From assembly GCA_964016875.1 (NCBI GenBank), contig OZ024735.1, positions 13,865,699 to 13,929,698 on the forward strand: 64,000 nucleotides of DNA, written 5' to 3'. The first letter of the stretch is position 1; each line of letters opens with the position of its first letter. Shown here in pieces: positions 21,345-32,260 of this stretch. Below the pieces are notes generated by a model. That model was not told the origin of the DNA and did not search any database. It saw only the letters and a list, made by a program, of their open reading frames with translations. Made by a program: the position numbers and the translations under genes. This DNA comes from Fallopia convolvulus (taxonomy: Eukaryota > Streptophyta > Magnoliopsida > Caryophyllales > Polygonaceae).

Positions 21345-22399
21345 TTGGTGAACACCCAAGGAAATCTTTGAATCAATGAGCCAAGAAATGATGAGTCAAC
21401 AAACAACGCAGCTGGAAATCAAGTTGGAGGCACTAATGTCATACCCTTGGATGCCGCCACCATTGCGGCATTAATTGAACTGCTCAAGACCGTCCAATAG
21501 GGAGGATTTCCTCCACAACCTCTTGCAAATGCGGTCGTTGCTGAAAATGTCAATAAGGATAATCATGAAAACGGCCTAAGCTTTATGAGGGCGATAAAGA
21601 CTTTCACCGCAATGAGGCCCGACTCTTATGATGGCACTGGGGAACCAGTCCACTCAGCCTACTGGTTCTCCCACGTGGAGAAACTGCTCAGACATATAGT
21701 TTGCACTCCAATTGAAAAGGTCAAAATTGCCTCCCTACAATTGAAAGGGGGGGGGGGGCGAGTGAGTGGTGGGAGAATTCTAGTTTGTCAAGGCATCCGA
21801 AATTGGACTGGAATATGTTTAAAGAAAAGATGTTGTCTCGTTTCTTCTCTCCGGCTATGAGGGACGAAAAACAAGACGAACTATTTTACCCAAAGGTTGA
21901 GGGGTTATGTGTCTTGGAAAGGGCGACTAAGTTCAACAATTTGCTACAATACGCAAGACCCGAAATTTCTTCGGAGGCTCAAAAGATTTGTCGTTTCCAT
22001 GAATGGATGAGTCCGGCCATTAAGCCATGGATGGTGCAACATACTTTCTCGACATTAGAAGATTGTGTGGATGCAGCCTATAGGATGGAAGCCACTCTAG
22101 GAGAATCTTTCCGAAATATGCAAGATGAAGGAAAGTCTCATAAACAGAGTATAAGTGGCTTCAAAAGACTTGCTTCCCCACAAAAATCAAAATGGTCCAA
22201 GAAAAACAGGTCAGAATCGATTCATGCTGATGCTTCCAAGAGTTTTGGGCAACATGAGAACTTGATTGATGATGTCCAAAACGGTAAAATAAGAAGTGGG
22301 CTCGGAATACAAGGAATGAGCACACCCGACGATACTCCCAAGGAGGATTCTGGGACCCACAACCATACCCATCATTTAATTAAACAAAATTCCTACCCC
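21345..22399 (+). pseudogene. Chromovirus gag (copy 2), multiply disrupted
   Basis: It is homologous to copy 1 over its first about 170 residues, then extends further: 'EISSEAQKICRFHEWMSPAI', 'FSTLEDCVDAAYRMEATLGE' and a basic Lys/Ser-rich region. Lesions include an early TGA (where copy 1 has CGA), a TAG (where copy 1 has CAG) near 21498, and a frameshift in a run of G at about 21750-21760. Two of these are C-to-T changes. It is cut at 22399 by the Tat element's LTR. Confidence 0.8.
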
Positions 22400-23080
22400 T
22401 GAGAGGTCCTCCGAATCCTCGGACCACTCAGCGAGGTCCATAACCTCGTAACCGACTCTACTAACACACCCGCCCACCAGGACCACTCAGCTAACGCCGC
22501 TTCCCCAAGCCAATCACCGGCTGCCTCGCCTCCGGACCAATCGGAAGCCTTGATCTCGGGCGTCCCACATCGGACAATGATGATAACTCGGCTCCCCAAT
22601 CCTCTATAAATAGAGGAGAACCTCGTAGAAAGGAGGGGTCGAAAAACATCTTGAACTCAAGAACTATCTTGCTCGTTGAAGATCGATGTGATTGAAACAT
22701 TGCCAAAAGACCTCGCTATAGACAAGTGAAGTCCACAAAAAGACTTCAAGTCACACAGAGCTCTCGTCTACACCAAAGACCTCGCTACACAATCTCGCAA
22801 GCCATCTTCACCACACTATTAGCCCTGCCTCGCGTCAAGATCAATCAAGCGACATCGAGGTGGTGGAGTCGCTTAGTAACTAGGAGATCTCGGACATTGT
22901 TAAACCGAGACCTCGAATACTCGTAGAAGGTCTAGGGTGTAAACTTCGTTTACTTGTAGGCCTCGTTGGCTTGTAACCGCGTTGTAAAGAAATCATAAAT
23001 AAAGAGCAAGTGTTTGCACAATCGAATATAATAATCTCGTTTCTTGTCATTTAGCGAACGGTTTATTTCGGGTTTCATCA
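22400..23080 (+). repeat. 5' LTR of Tat element
   Basis: 681 bp, beginning TGAGAGG and ending TTCATCA (TGA/TCA inverted ends). A TATA box 'ctataaata' lies at 22604-22612. The primer-binding site 'tggcgccgtctgtggga' starts at 23082, one base after the LTR. Confidence 0.75.
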
Positions 23081-23126
23081 CTGGCGCCGTCTGTGGGAAC
23101 CTCTTCATCCTAAGCAGTTTCTCGAT

Positions 23127-24317
23127 TTGTGCAAACCTTGGCTTCAATCCCCTCAAAATGGCTTGCCCAAACAATTTCTTCCTCCTAACACCCCGATAAC
23201 ATGCCCGAAACCGCGCAGTGGGCCCGTAAGGCCTCCGGGCTGCCCGTTCGTGGTCCCCCCGGGTTGGACGTACACCGCCCCACAAAACCCATACCCATTC
23301 CAAGGATACGAGTAGGACGGCGCACCCCCGAACCCATACCCCTACCCAGGTTACGGGCAATACCAGCAGGGCTTCGCCCCTTCATACGTCCCCGTTCCCC
23401 CCCCGGGTGAACCTCACTCCGAGTACGTACCTGCGTACGTCCCTGGGCATGTGCCGGGGCACGAGTCTTCCACCAACGGCTCGTCAACGGAGAGGCCTCC
23501 CCGAGATCCCATGCAAATCTCGCGGTCCCGATCGCGACGTTCGAGGATGCAGGACCCGGAGTTGTCCGAAACAGCGGGGAGCGCGGTGCACTACCCAAGG
23601 TCGCGATCACACAAGTCGCGACCATTGCCCCAACCCCAGGTGGAGGCCAGGAGCACCTCTCCGTTCATAGACGAGATCCGGAGCGCGCCAATGCCCAAGG
23701 GCTTCCTAAGGCCACAAATGGGGCTTTATGACGGCTCGGCAGACTCGGAGGAACATGTGAAGCACTTCGCGGTCCAGATGAACGTAAACGCCTATAACGA
23801 CGCCATATTCTGCCGAGTCTTCCCGACCACCCTAGAAAAGGCTGCGATGACATGGTTCTCCAGCGTTAAGATCGGGTCTGTGGCCTCATTCGCTCAATTG
23901 TGTGAATCCTTCGTCACACATTTCAGCGGCTCTAGGAAGCGCAAGAAGAACATGCGGGATATCCACGGAATTGAACAGGGGGAGGGTGAGTCTTTGGGCA
24001 CCTTCTTCACGAGGTTCACGACCGCGGTGCCAGAAATCGCGCATGTCGACGAGTCGTCGGTACGCGACACCCTCATGGGCAACCTAAGCATCGGGGCTTG
24101 CAAGAATTTCATTTTCTTGAAGAACCCGACAACATACGACAGCCTGTGCGCCCGGATCACGGCCCAAGTGTACGCCGAAGATGCCGCCAACCAGAGCTCG
24201 CGACCAAGGACCGACAAGGAAATTGTCGCCGAGGCTAAGGGGAAGGCAAAAGTTGCCGCGCCGGCCGCTAGGGATGCGTATGTGACGCAGGCCCACAACC
24301 CCGCCAACTACAAATAA
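23127..24317 (+). pseudogene. Tat gag
   Basis: A Pro/Tyr-rich N-terminal region is broken by a TAG near 23313 and frame changes. From 23451 a 288-codon frame holds the core retrotransposon gag: 'GLYDGSADSEEHVKHF', 'AAMTWFSSVKIGSVASFAQL', 'HGIEQGEGESLGTFFTRF'. A frame change near 24310 leads into an Asn-rich, Gly-rich basic tail at 24318-24560 in the next frame, where a nucleocapsid would lie. Gag would form the particle core. Confidence 0.8.
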
Positions 24318-24492
24318 CAACAGCAACAGAAACAACAATAATAATTGGAAAAACGACAACAGGAATTACAACCACTATAACAACCGCGGAGGCGACGGTG
24401 GGGGTAGGAGCTGCTTCGGCGGGAAACCACGAGGTTATAGAGGCAAGGGCGGCCCTGCGTACAACCCGAATGAAAAGGGGCGCGCCAACCCC

Positions 24493-25008
24493 GTGTCAAG
24501 TGCCAACACCGTGCCACGAGGCTCGAGTCAGGCTCAGGCCAACAATAACAACAATAACAACAACACCGTCGAACAGCAGGCCCCCGCGAAGCAAGCCCGG
24601 TCTGGGCAAGCGACAACACCCGATGGGTATATCCATACCATCTCGGGCGGACCATCACTGGCTGGATCAAGCCAGGCAGAAAGAAAGAGGTACGCGAGAG
24701 CAAGCCATCATGAGCCCTCGGTATTTAGCGTCACCCAAACCTCGCAGTCTCACGTAGGCTTGGCCTTCTCATCCGAAGACGCCGAGGGGATCCACATGCC
24801 ACACTCTGACCCCTTGGTGGTACATGCTCAAATGGGCTTGAAAATGGTAAAGCGAGTGCTGATGGACACGGGATCCTCCATGGACATCATGTACTACGGC
24901 GCATCCGAGCAGTTGGGCATCTCCGAGACATCCTTGATGCCCTACGCAGGGAAGCTCACCTCCTTCTCGGGGGACGAGGTCGACGTGGCAGGTCTCATAG
25001 ACCTCTAG
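24493..25008 (+). pseudogene. Tat aspartic protease region
   Basis: It contains the catalytic 'DTGSS' (near 24860) within 'KRVLMDTGSSMDIMYYG', as in pepsin-like retroviral proteases. The frame ends in TAG at 25006-25008 and continues in frame as a normal-looking polyprotein ('MTLGTGF...'). The stop therefore looks like a CAG-to-TAG change in one gag-pol frame. Confidence 0.8.
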
Positions 25009-26349
25009 ATGACGTTGGGCACCGGCTTCACAAGGAGGACCGAGATGGTGGAGTTCATGGTGGTACACCTGCCTTCGGTGTGGAATGCAATCATTGGGAG
25101 GGTTTCCCTGATGAAGTTGCAGGCGGTAGTTTCCATCTATCACCTGAAGATGAAGTTCCCCGTTGACGGCGGGGTTGGAGAAGTAAAAGGCAATCAAGAG
25201 GAGGGTCGCGTTTGCTATGTGACCTCTGCAAAACAAAAATGCCCGGTGTTCATGGTGGAGTCCCTCGGCGAGGCCGACCTCGAAGTCCGGGACTTCACGG
25301 TCCCCACCCCTGAGGTAGAAAGAAGGGTGATATCCCCCTTCGAGAGCAAGTCCGAGAAGATCTACCTAGGAGAATGTCTCTCCGGGACGTCAGCGACGTC
25401 GCTAGAAGCCTTGCTTGCTGGGTCCCGCGACGTGTTCGCCTGGACCGCAAAGGACCTCCGAGGCATCCCGCGGACCGTGGCCCAGCACTCTTTAAACGTC
25501 GATGTCACCACTCGCCCCGTGGTGCAGCGACGAAGAAAAATGAATGAAGAGAGGGCAAACGCCGCAAATGACGAGGTGGCGAAGCTGCTGGCCGCGGGGT
25601 TCATTCGCGAGGTTCAGTACCCCCGATGGTTGTCCAACGTCGTGCTGGTCAAGAAAGCCAGCGAGAAGTGGAGGATGTGCATCGATTTCAAGGATCTCAA
25701 CAAAGCCTGTCCCAAAGATAGTTACCCCTTGCCCTTGATCGACGAGCTCGTTGACTCAACCGCATGTCACGGAGTATTAAGCTTCCTCGACGCGTACTCA
25801 GGATACAACCAAGTCCTGATGAACCCGCGGGAAGAGGAGGAAACATCCTTCATCACCCAGCGAGGCACTTATTGTCACAAAGTCATGCCGTTTGGTCTAA
25901 AGAATGCGGGGGCCACCTTTCAACGCCTCGTCGACCGCGTCTTTAAGAATCATCTAGGAAGGAACGTGTCGGCCTACGTCAACGATATTGTTGTCCGGAG
26001 CAAGACCCCTGAAGAGCATTTGGTCGACCTCACTGAGGTCTTCGCCACTCTCAGGCACAGCCGTCTCAGCTTGAACCCCAAGAAGTACGTCTTCGGTATG
26101 TCGTCGGGGAAGTTCTTAGGCTTCATGATCAGCAAGCGTGGGATCGACGTCAACCCCGCCAAGGTCGATTCGATCCTCTCAATGAGGTCGCCGCGATCTC
26201 GCACTGAGGTGCAGCGGCTCAACGGCGTCGTCAACTATCTAGGGAGGTTTTGCTCCCGCTTGGCGGAGAAGTCTCTGTATGTGGCAGTCAGCCCCGAGAC
26301 TTGCAACTGTATGTGGCAGTCAGCCCACATTGTCGCTCGCTTTCTCTGA
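25009..26349 (+). pseudogene. Tat reverse transcriptase
   Basis: 446 codons without a stop. RT motifs are clear: 'WRMCIDFKDLNKACPKDSYP', 'LSFLDAYSGYNQ', 'TYCHKVMPFGLKNAGATFQR' and 'KFLGFMISKRGID'. The catalytic box reads 'AYVND' instead of YVDD, so the first of the paired aspartates is Asn (GAC to AAC at about 25981). At 26279-26345 a scrambled repeat of downstream sequence causes a frameshift. It copied the element's RNA when intact. This copy should be catalytically dead. Confidence 0.85.
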
Positions 26350-27391
26350 GTTAAAGGCCTTCCTATCGAAGCTCCCCACATTGTCGCCCCCAATGGCGGG
26401 CGAAGACTTGCAACTGTATGTGGCAGTCACCCCCGAGACGGTCAGCGCGGTGCTAACCAGAAAGGCCACGCACCCAGTTTACTTCGTGAGTCGCGTGCTC
26501 CAACCCGCGGAGCAGCGATACTCCCCGGCGGAGAAGATGGCACTGGCGGTCGTGACCGCCGCAAGGCGTCTACTCCCTTACTTCCACGCGCATCCCATTC
26601 AGGTCCTCTCTGACCTCCCACTTCGACAAATCCTCCACCAGCCCGCCCTCTCCGGGCGAATAACGAAGTGGGCAGTTGAGCTCTCCGAGTTCGACATGAG
26701 CTACCTCCCGAGGACCGCTATGAAGGGGCAGGCCCTCGCTGACTTCATGGTGGAGGTCACCTTCCCCGAGACTGACGCGATCTCAGAGGAGTGGAGGGTA
26801 TTCGTTGACGGCTCACGATGTGATGCCGGTGGCGGGGCTGGCGTATTCCTCGTTGGACCCTCGATCGAGACGGAGTATGCCCTTAACTTCGCCTTCGAAG
26901 CCACCAACAACGAAGCCGAGTATGAAGCCATGATCGTCGGAATTGAGATGGCGCTCCTTAGTGGGGCCCGGAAAATCAGGGTCTACACCGACTCCAAGTT
27001 GGTTGCGCGCCAGCTCAACGGGCAATACGACACCAGAACGGGGTTCCTGCCCGCGTACCGAGAGAAAGTCAAGGCCTTGGTGTCGTGCGTGGAAACCTTC
27101 GCGGTTGAGTCCATCCCGCGAACCTCGAACACAAAGGCAGATGCTCTTGCGAGGTTAGGATCCGCCCTACCCTTGGAAGTAGGGAACCGCGTGTTGGTGG
27201 AAAGAAAACTCTCGCGGAGTGTGACCAGCGAGGTTCTATCTGTTACTGCGGAGGATTGGAGGATCCCGATAACGCAATATGTGGAGAGCGGTGTCCTCCC
27301 AGAGGACCCCGCACAGGCTAGGAAGCTGAAAATGCAGGCGGCGCGGTATTGCGTCGGCGGCGGCTATCTTTATCGCCGAGGCTATGCTTAA
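26279..27391 (+). pseudogene. Tat RNase H region (two RNase H modules)
   Basis: The first module, with 'LYVAVTPETVSAVL', 'FVSRVLQPAEQRYSPAEKMA' and 'LSDLPLRQILHQP', is the RT-linked RNase H. The second is an archaeal-type RNase H with its acidic residues present: 'FVDGSRCDAGGGAG', 'NNEAEYEAMI', 'YTDSKLV' and 'TKADALARLGSALP'. This dual arrangement is typical of Tat elements. The frame ends at 27391 ('YLYRRGYA'). Confidence 0.85.
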
Positions 27392-27400
27392 CCCAACCTG

Positions 27401-28103
27401 TTGTGCGTGCCGACCGAGTCTACAGAGCACATCCTGTGGAAGAACCTCGTCTGCCGCTTTGGCGTTCCCATGACCATCATGACTGACCATGGCCCCCAAT
27501 TCGATTGCGAAGAAACCCGGACCTTCTGCTTCGACCTGGGCATAAGCCTCAAGTTTTCCTCCGTGGCCCACCCTCAGTCCAACGGCCAGGTAGAGAACGT
27601 CAATGCCCGCATCCTGTCCGATCTAAAGAAGCGCCTGGGCATGGCCCAGGGTCGTTGGGCAGAGCTTCTCCCACTCGTCCTATGGACATATCGCAACAGG
27701 AGAAACGCCTTTCGCTCTAACTTTTGGGGCGGAAGCGCTAGTCCCAGTAGAGACCTTGGTCCCTTCGGCGAGAGTGTTTGATTTCGATGAAAAAGAGAAC
27801 GAGGCCAATCTCAGGGTCGAGTTGCTATTCCGGGACGAGCTGCGCGAGGTGGCCGACCTGCGCTCCAGGGAATACAAACGTCGCGTGGCTGTATACCACG
27901 ACAAGAAGGTAAGACCTCGATTCCTGTCCAAAGGTAACCTCGTCCTGAGGCGTACCGAAGGTGGCAAACTGGACCCCAACTGGGAGGGGCCATACCTCCT
28001 CGGCGAGGAGGTCGCGCCCGGAGCTTTCAAGCTCAAAGACAACGAGGGGCGTACCTTGAGCAAAACATGGAACGTCGATTGGCTCAAAAAGTATTATGTG
28101 TAA
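27401..28103 (+). pseudogene. Tat integrase remnant with internal deletion
   Basis: After 'YLYRRGYA' the zinc-binding domain and the first catalytic Asp are missing. The sequence resumes at 'WKNLVCRFGVP', 'TDHGPQFD' (second Asp) and 'SNGQVENVN' (Glu). Near 27720 the frame shifts to an 115-codon C-terminal part ending 'LSKTWNVDWLKKYYV' and TAA. The deletion removes roughly 100-150 residues compared with family members. Confidence 0.8.
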
Positions 28104-28200
28104 ACTCTCTAAACTTCATTACTTCTCACAAGTTTTATGAATAAAGAGTTGTGGAATTTTCAAATCTCTCTCAAAAATGAAAATCTCTATATGTTTAAAT

Positions 28201-29067
28201 CCACCCCTTGCTTCCCGCTTGGGGTTGGAGAACCTCGTGTTTAAAGTCCACCCCTCACTTCCCGCTTGGGGTTGAAGAACCTCGTGTTTAATTCCACCCC
28301 TCGCTTCCCGCTTGGGGTTGAAGAACCTCGTGTTTAAAGTCCACCCCTCGCTTCCCGCTTGGGGTTGGAGAACCTCGTGTTTAAAGTCCACCCCTCGCTT
28401 CCCGCTTGGGGTTGGAGAACCTCGTGTTTAAATCCACCCCTCGCTTCCCGCTTGGGGTTGGAGAACCTCGTATTTAAAGTCCACCCCTCGCTTCTCGCTT
28501 GGGGTTGGAGAACCTCGTGTTTAATTCTACCCCTCGCTTCCCGCTTGGGGTTGGAGAACCTCGTGTTTAAAGTCCACCCCTCGCTTCCCGCTTGGGGTTG
28601 GAGAACCTCGTGTTTAAAGTCCACCCCTCGCTTCTCGCTTGGGGTTGGAGAACATCGTTTTAAAGTCCACCCCTCGCTTCCCGCTTGGGGTTGGAGAACC
28701 TCGTGTTTAATTCCACCCCTCGCTTCCCGCTAGGGGTTGGAGAATCTCGTTTAAAGTCCACCCCTCGCTTCCCGCTTGGGGTTGGAGAATCTCGTGTTAA
28801 AGTCCACTCCTCGCTTCCCGCTTAGGGTTGGAGAATCTCGTTTAAAGTCCACCCCTCACTTCCCGCTTGGGGTTGGAGAACCTCGTGTTTAAATCCACCC
28901 TTCGCTTCCCGCTTGGGGTTGGAGAACCTCGTGTTTAATTCCACCCCTCGCTTCCCGCTTCGGGTTGGAGAATCTCGTGTTAAATTCCACCCCTCGCTTC
29001 CCGCTTGGGGTTGGAGAATCTCGTTTAAAATCCACCCCTCGCTTCCCGCTTAGGGTTGGAGAAAACC
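28201..29067 (+). repeat. Tandem array, about 19 copies of a 47-bp unit
   Basis: Each unit contains 'ctcgcttcccgcttggggtt' and 'ggagaacctcgtgtttaa'. Most are 47 bp; several are shortened by 2-4 bp in the T/A-rich end, mainly at the right. It begins about 100 bp after the pol stop. Open frames on both strands here (Arg/Gly/Ser or Leu/Pro-rich) are artefacts of the repeat. Tandem repeats between pol and the 3' LTR are known in Tat/Ogre elements. Confidence 0.9.
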
Positions 29068-29192
29068 ATGCGAGGTCTGAGCGAGGCTCGGGACCTCGGC
29101 ATAATAATCATCATACAAGGTCCGAGTGAGGCTCGGGACCTCAGAATACAAAAGATCATGCAACGTCCGAGCGAGGCTCGTGATCTCAGCAT
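29068..29192 (+). repeat. Three copies of a second, about 46-bp repeat
   Basis: 'gtc(t/c)gag(c/t)gaggctcgggacctc' starts near 29074, 29121 and 29166. It follows the 47-bp array directly but is a different sequence. Confidence 0.7.
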
Positions 29193-29418
29193 GGAAACAA
29201 ACACCCGAAGTGGCCCGAGGATGCCACATGTTGTGACACTCGGACCATGGGGTTGGATCGATACGTATACAAGTAAATTAAAAACAAAAGACCAAAACAC
29301 ACCCATGAGGCAAAGAAAAATCGCATAAGATAAGGCCACAAGGGCCGAGGTGTTTTAATTACAGACCCCGCAGGGCCACCAACAAAAAAAACAAACATAA
29401 AAAAACCAGAAACACCCT

Positions 29419-32140
29419 TCACTCCTTCGAGGCCTCGGCACCAGCATTTTTCGGAGCATCAACGGCAGGGCCCGTAGGAGCGTCGAGGACAAGCAGAGCA
29501 GAAACAGCGGCAGGTTGGGAGCTCGACACGTCGACGGGTTGAGAGCCTGTGGCGAAAGGGTCCAGACTTCCCTGGCCGAGGTCCTCCGCGAAGGGCGCCT
29601 CGGGTTACCATTGTCTCATCCTCTTTAAGGAAGAATTCGCATTCTCCCTCCAGCTCCTCCCCAGCTTCTTCCCCCATTGTCTCCGTGTAACTGGGGTTGA
29701 AGAAGGAAATGCGGGGGTCAATATGCCCATACTTGGTAACCGCCTGCTTGACCCCCATACGGACAGCCTGGCGGAACATTTTCTGCACGCTCCCCAATAG
29801 CTCCTCCTTATATTCCGCCGACTCCACATATTTGGGCCCCGCGGCCACCACCTCCGCATTAAGTTCGTTGACGCGCTCTCGGAGGTTGGTGATCTCATCC
29901 TTAGCCTTCAGATGCTCCGCCTCCTTCTCCTTAAAAAAGTTATGCTCTGCGGAGAGCTTGCCCCGAAGCTCCTCGTTCTCTCCCTGTATGGCCTCGGCCA
30001 CAGCCTTTGCCTTGTTCGCTTCCTCCTTCGCCCTCGCCGCCGCTTTCGCCTCATCCCTCACCGCCCTCGCCTCATCCTTCGCCGCGGCTTCCACGGCTTT
30101 AATCCGCTTCCCAGCCTCGGCGAGCTCTTTCTCTTGCCTTGCGCACTCCTCAACGCGAACTTTAAGCGCCGCCTCCATTTTTTCCATCCTCGTCTGGAGG
30201 AGGGTGAGGCGGCTGCGGTTGTAGTTCTCGAAGAAGGTGTGCTGAAAGTTCACAAAGTCGTTAAGAAAAAAGAAAGACACAAATCTCAAACAGAAGCGAG
30301 GTTCGTAAAAGCGAAACTTACCATGGCCGAGTAGCGGGCGGCCTCGTCATTAAGGGCCTCCTCGGTGAGGTTGTTGGCCCACGAAACCTCCTCCTTCCAC
30401 TCATCTCGACCCCACTTCACAGACGCACCCCTAGCCGGCCCGGGGCAGTGGAACTTGGTTGGAGAAGGACCGGCGGCATTGATAGCTCGCCCCTCAAAGT
30501 TAAAGGAGGGGATAATCTCCTTCCCCGACGAGCCACGCTGGCCGTCCCCCATATGCTTCTTTTTATCCCCACGGGGGGACTCGGTATTTTTTCTCTTGGA
30601 ACCGGCTCCTTCGCCGGGTCCTCGGGAGGCCTGGGATGACGTCTTCGCGACGTCCCCCTTAAGAGGGGCCCCCTCATGGGTTTTCACCCCGGGCACCTTC
30701 AGAGGCAGGGGCGCGGCCTTCGGCTGCGAGGTGGGTGGCCTCGCCGGCACGGTTGGCTCCTTTATAACAACCCCCTGTTGCTTCGGGGGCTCGGAGCGTT
30801 GGAAGGAGAAGTCACAGGTTTCTTGCCCTGCGACTTCGAGGTAAGAGTGCCAAATAGATCAACCACTTCCAAAGAAAAACATGAAAGTAAGTTAGATAAG
30901 AAGCTAGAAACAAGTCGAGCTAGCGAGGTTTTCAACCTCGCGGCCTATAAAGACGTTAAACAAAACAAGCTAGCGAGGTTTCTAGCCTCGCTACCTAACA
31001 CCAAAGGGCAAATAACAAAAACAAACAAGAGAAAAATTAAATACCCTCTTTACCCTCGCGGGGGGGAAGGGTGAGACTCAGGTCGGCCCGCTCAAGCCGG
31101 TCTTGCGCTAAATACTCCTGGAACTCTGCCTGGCACTTCGGAGCATATCGGGCCTTGAGTTCTTTAAGTTCGGTAATGTTATGCGTGCCCCTGGGCCGGA
31201 TAAAGTTGTCCGGTGCCGTGGGAAAGTTGAGATACCTCCCGGTGAGGTCTCCAACTTGGAACCACTTCTTCTTCCACGACCCGACGTTCGAGGGAGTCGT
31301 GTTGAGTTTGATGCCTGGCAAGCTAAGGTTGATAAGGCAAGACTCGTGCTCCCTCCTCGCAAGAAATAAGCTCGACATGATGTCGAGACTCGGCCCATCC
31401 CCAAGCTCGCGACTGCGAACCGTGTAGGCACACAACAGCCTCCACGCGTTGGGAAACAACTGTGCAGGGCAGACGCGCATGGCCCACAAGAAGTCAACGA
31501 TGTGTTGGGCCAGGGGTAGCCTGAAGCCTGCCTGAAGACTGAACAGAGGCACAACCACACACCTTTCGTAGTGTGCCAAGGAGCAGCCCTTCCCTTCGGG
31601 AAGCGCTAGCTCGACTCCCTCGGGCCAAGCAAAGTTTTTGGCGGCGGCCGCGAGGTCTTTTAGCTTCAAGGTCGTGGGCTCCCCCTCGGGTAGAAAGGCC
31701 TCATTCGAGTCTGAAGACATAGGGATCCGCTCCTCAAGGACGGGCGGGACGTTGGACACAGCATCGGTGACATACTCCGCAAAAAAGCTCGCGAGCTCAT
31801 TGGAGTCGGACGACCTCACAATAACCTTGACAACTTCCTCATCAGAAATCGAAGACGACTCCATCTCGACACCAGAGGATGCACGAAGTCGGGAGAAGCA
31901 AGAATTGATGGAGACAACGGAATCGCTGGAAGAAGGTTCGCTAAAAACCAACGAGGGAGACCTCGGGTTTTGAGAATCGCTAGCCTCTACACTCCCTGCG
32001 GATTTAGAAACCTCCTCGTAGAATCTCTCTTGAGCTTTGAACGCGAAGCCTGGCGGCGGGCTCTTAACCTCTTCGTAGGATCTCTTCTGAGCTTTGGACG
32101 CGAAGCCTGGCGGGGGGCCCAAAGAAGCTTCCCTAGGCAT
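29419..32140 (-). CDS. Spliced antisense gene of the Tat element (gypsy-type transposon protein)
   Basis: Exon a: 32140-31054 (362 codons plus 1 base, ATG at 32140). Exon b: 30833-30322. Exon c: 30241-29609. All introns are GT-AG and phases agree. Exon a starts with a Ser/Glu-rich region containing a doubled 'PPPGFA' phrase, then a Transposase_28-like domain ('GFRLPLAQHIVDFLWAMRV', 'FPNAWRLLCAYTVRS', 'SWKKKWFQVGDLTGRYLNFP'). Exon b is basic and Pro-rich with 'GSKRKNTESPRGDKKKH', a possible nuclear signal. Exon c is a long Ala/Glu/Lys coiled coil (about 130 residues) with 'FFLKEDETM' near its end. After 29609 the frame must change to give a plausible Ala/Pro-rich tail ending at TGA 29419-29421, so a frameshift or unseen intron lies there. 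Its function is not known to me. Confidence 0.65.
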
Positions 32141-32260
32141 GAAAGAGCAATGTCTATGCCACGAAAGGCGAGCACCTGGAAAAGAAAAAAGAAAAGGGGG
32201 GTTGAGACATCGAGCAAAGCAACCAAAGAAAGAGAACGCGAGGTCATAAGGGGAGAAGGC

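Larger units (their letters stand above)
22400..32260 (+). mobile_element. Tat-lineage Ty3/gypsy retrotransposon, 3'-truncated
   Basis: Order: 5' LTR (22400-23080), primer-binding site (23082-23098), gag, protease, RT, two RNase H regions, integrase remnant, a 47-bp tandem array, and an antisense gene. The archaeal-type RNase H after the RT and the extra antisense gene after pol place it in the Tat group. No 3' LTR is present: the element stops at 32260 against an unrelated LTR. It is inserted in the chromovirus gag copy 2. Stops, frameshifts and an integrase deletion make it inactive. It is markedly more GC-rich than its surroundings. Confidence 0.8.

Noticed and set aside
23185..24703. Long minus-strand frames opposite Tat gag
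   Set aside because: They are shadows of the GC-rich gag frame and show no domain.
28119..28733. Open frames on both strands across the 47-bp array
   Set aside because: They are produced by the repeat itself; the peptide repeats with the DNA unit and has no domain.
28201..29067. Regular 47-bp repeats that could suggest a CRISPR array
   Set aside because: The units are head-to-tail without unique spacers, in a plant retrotransposon. There are no cas genes.
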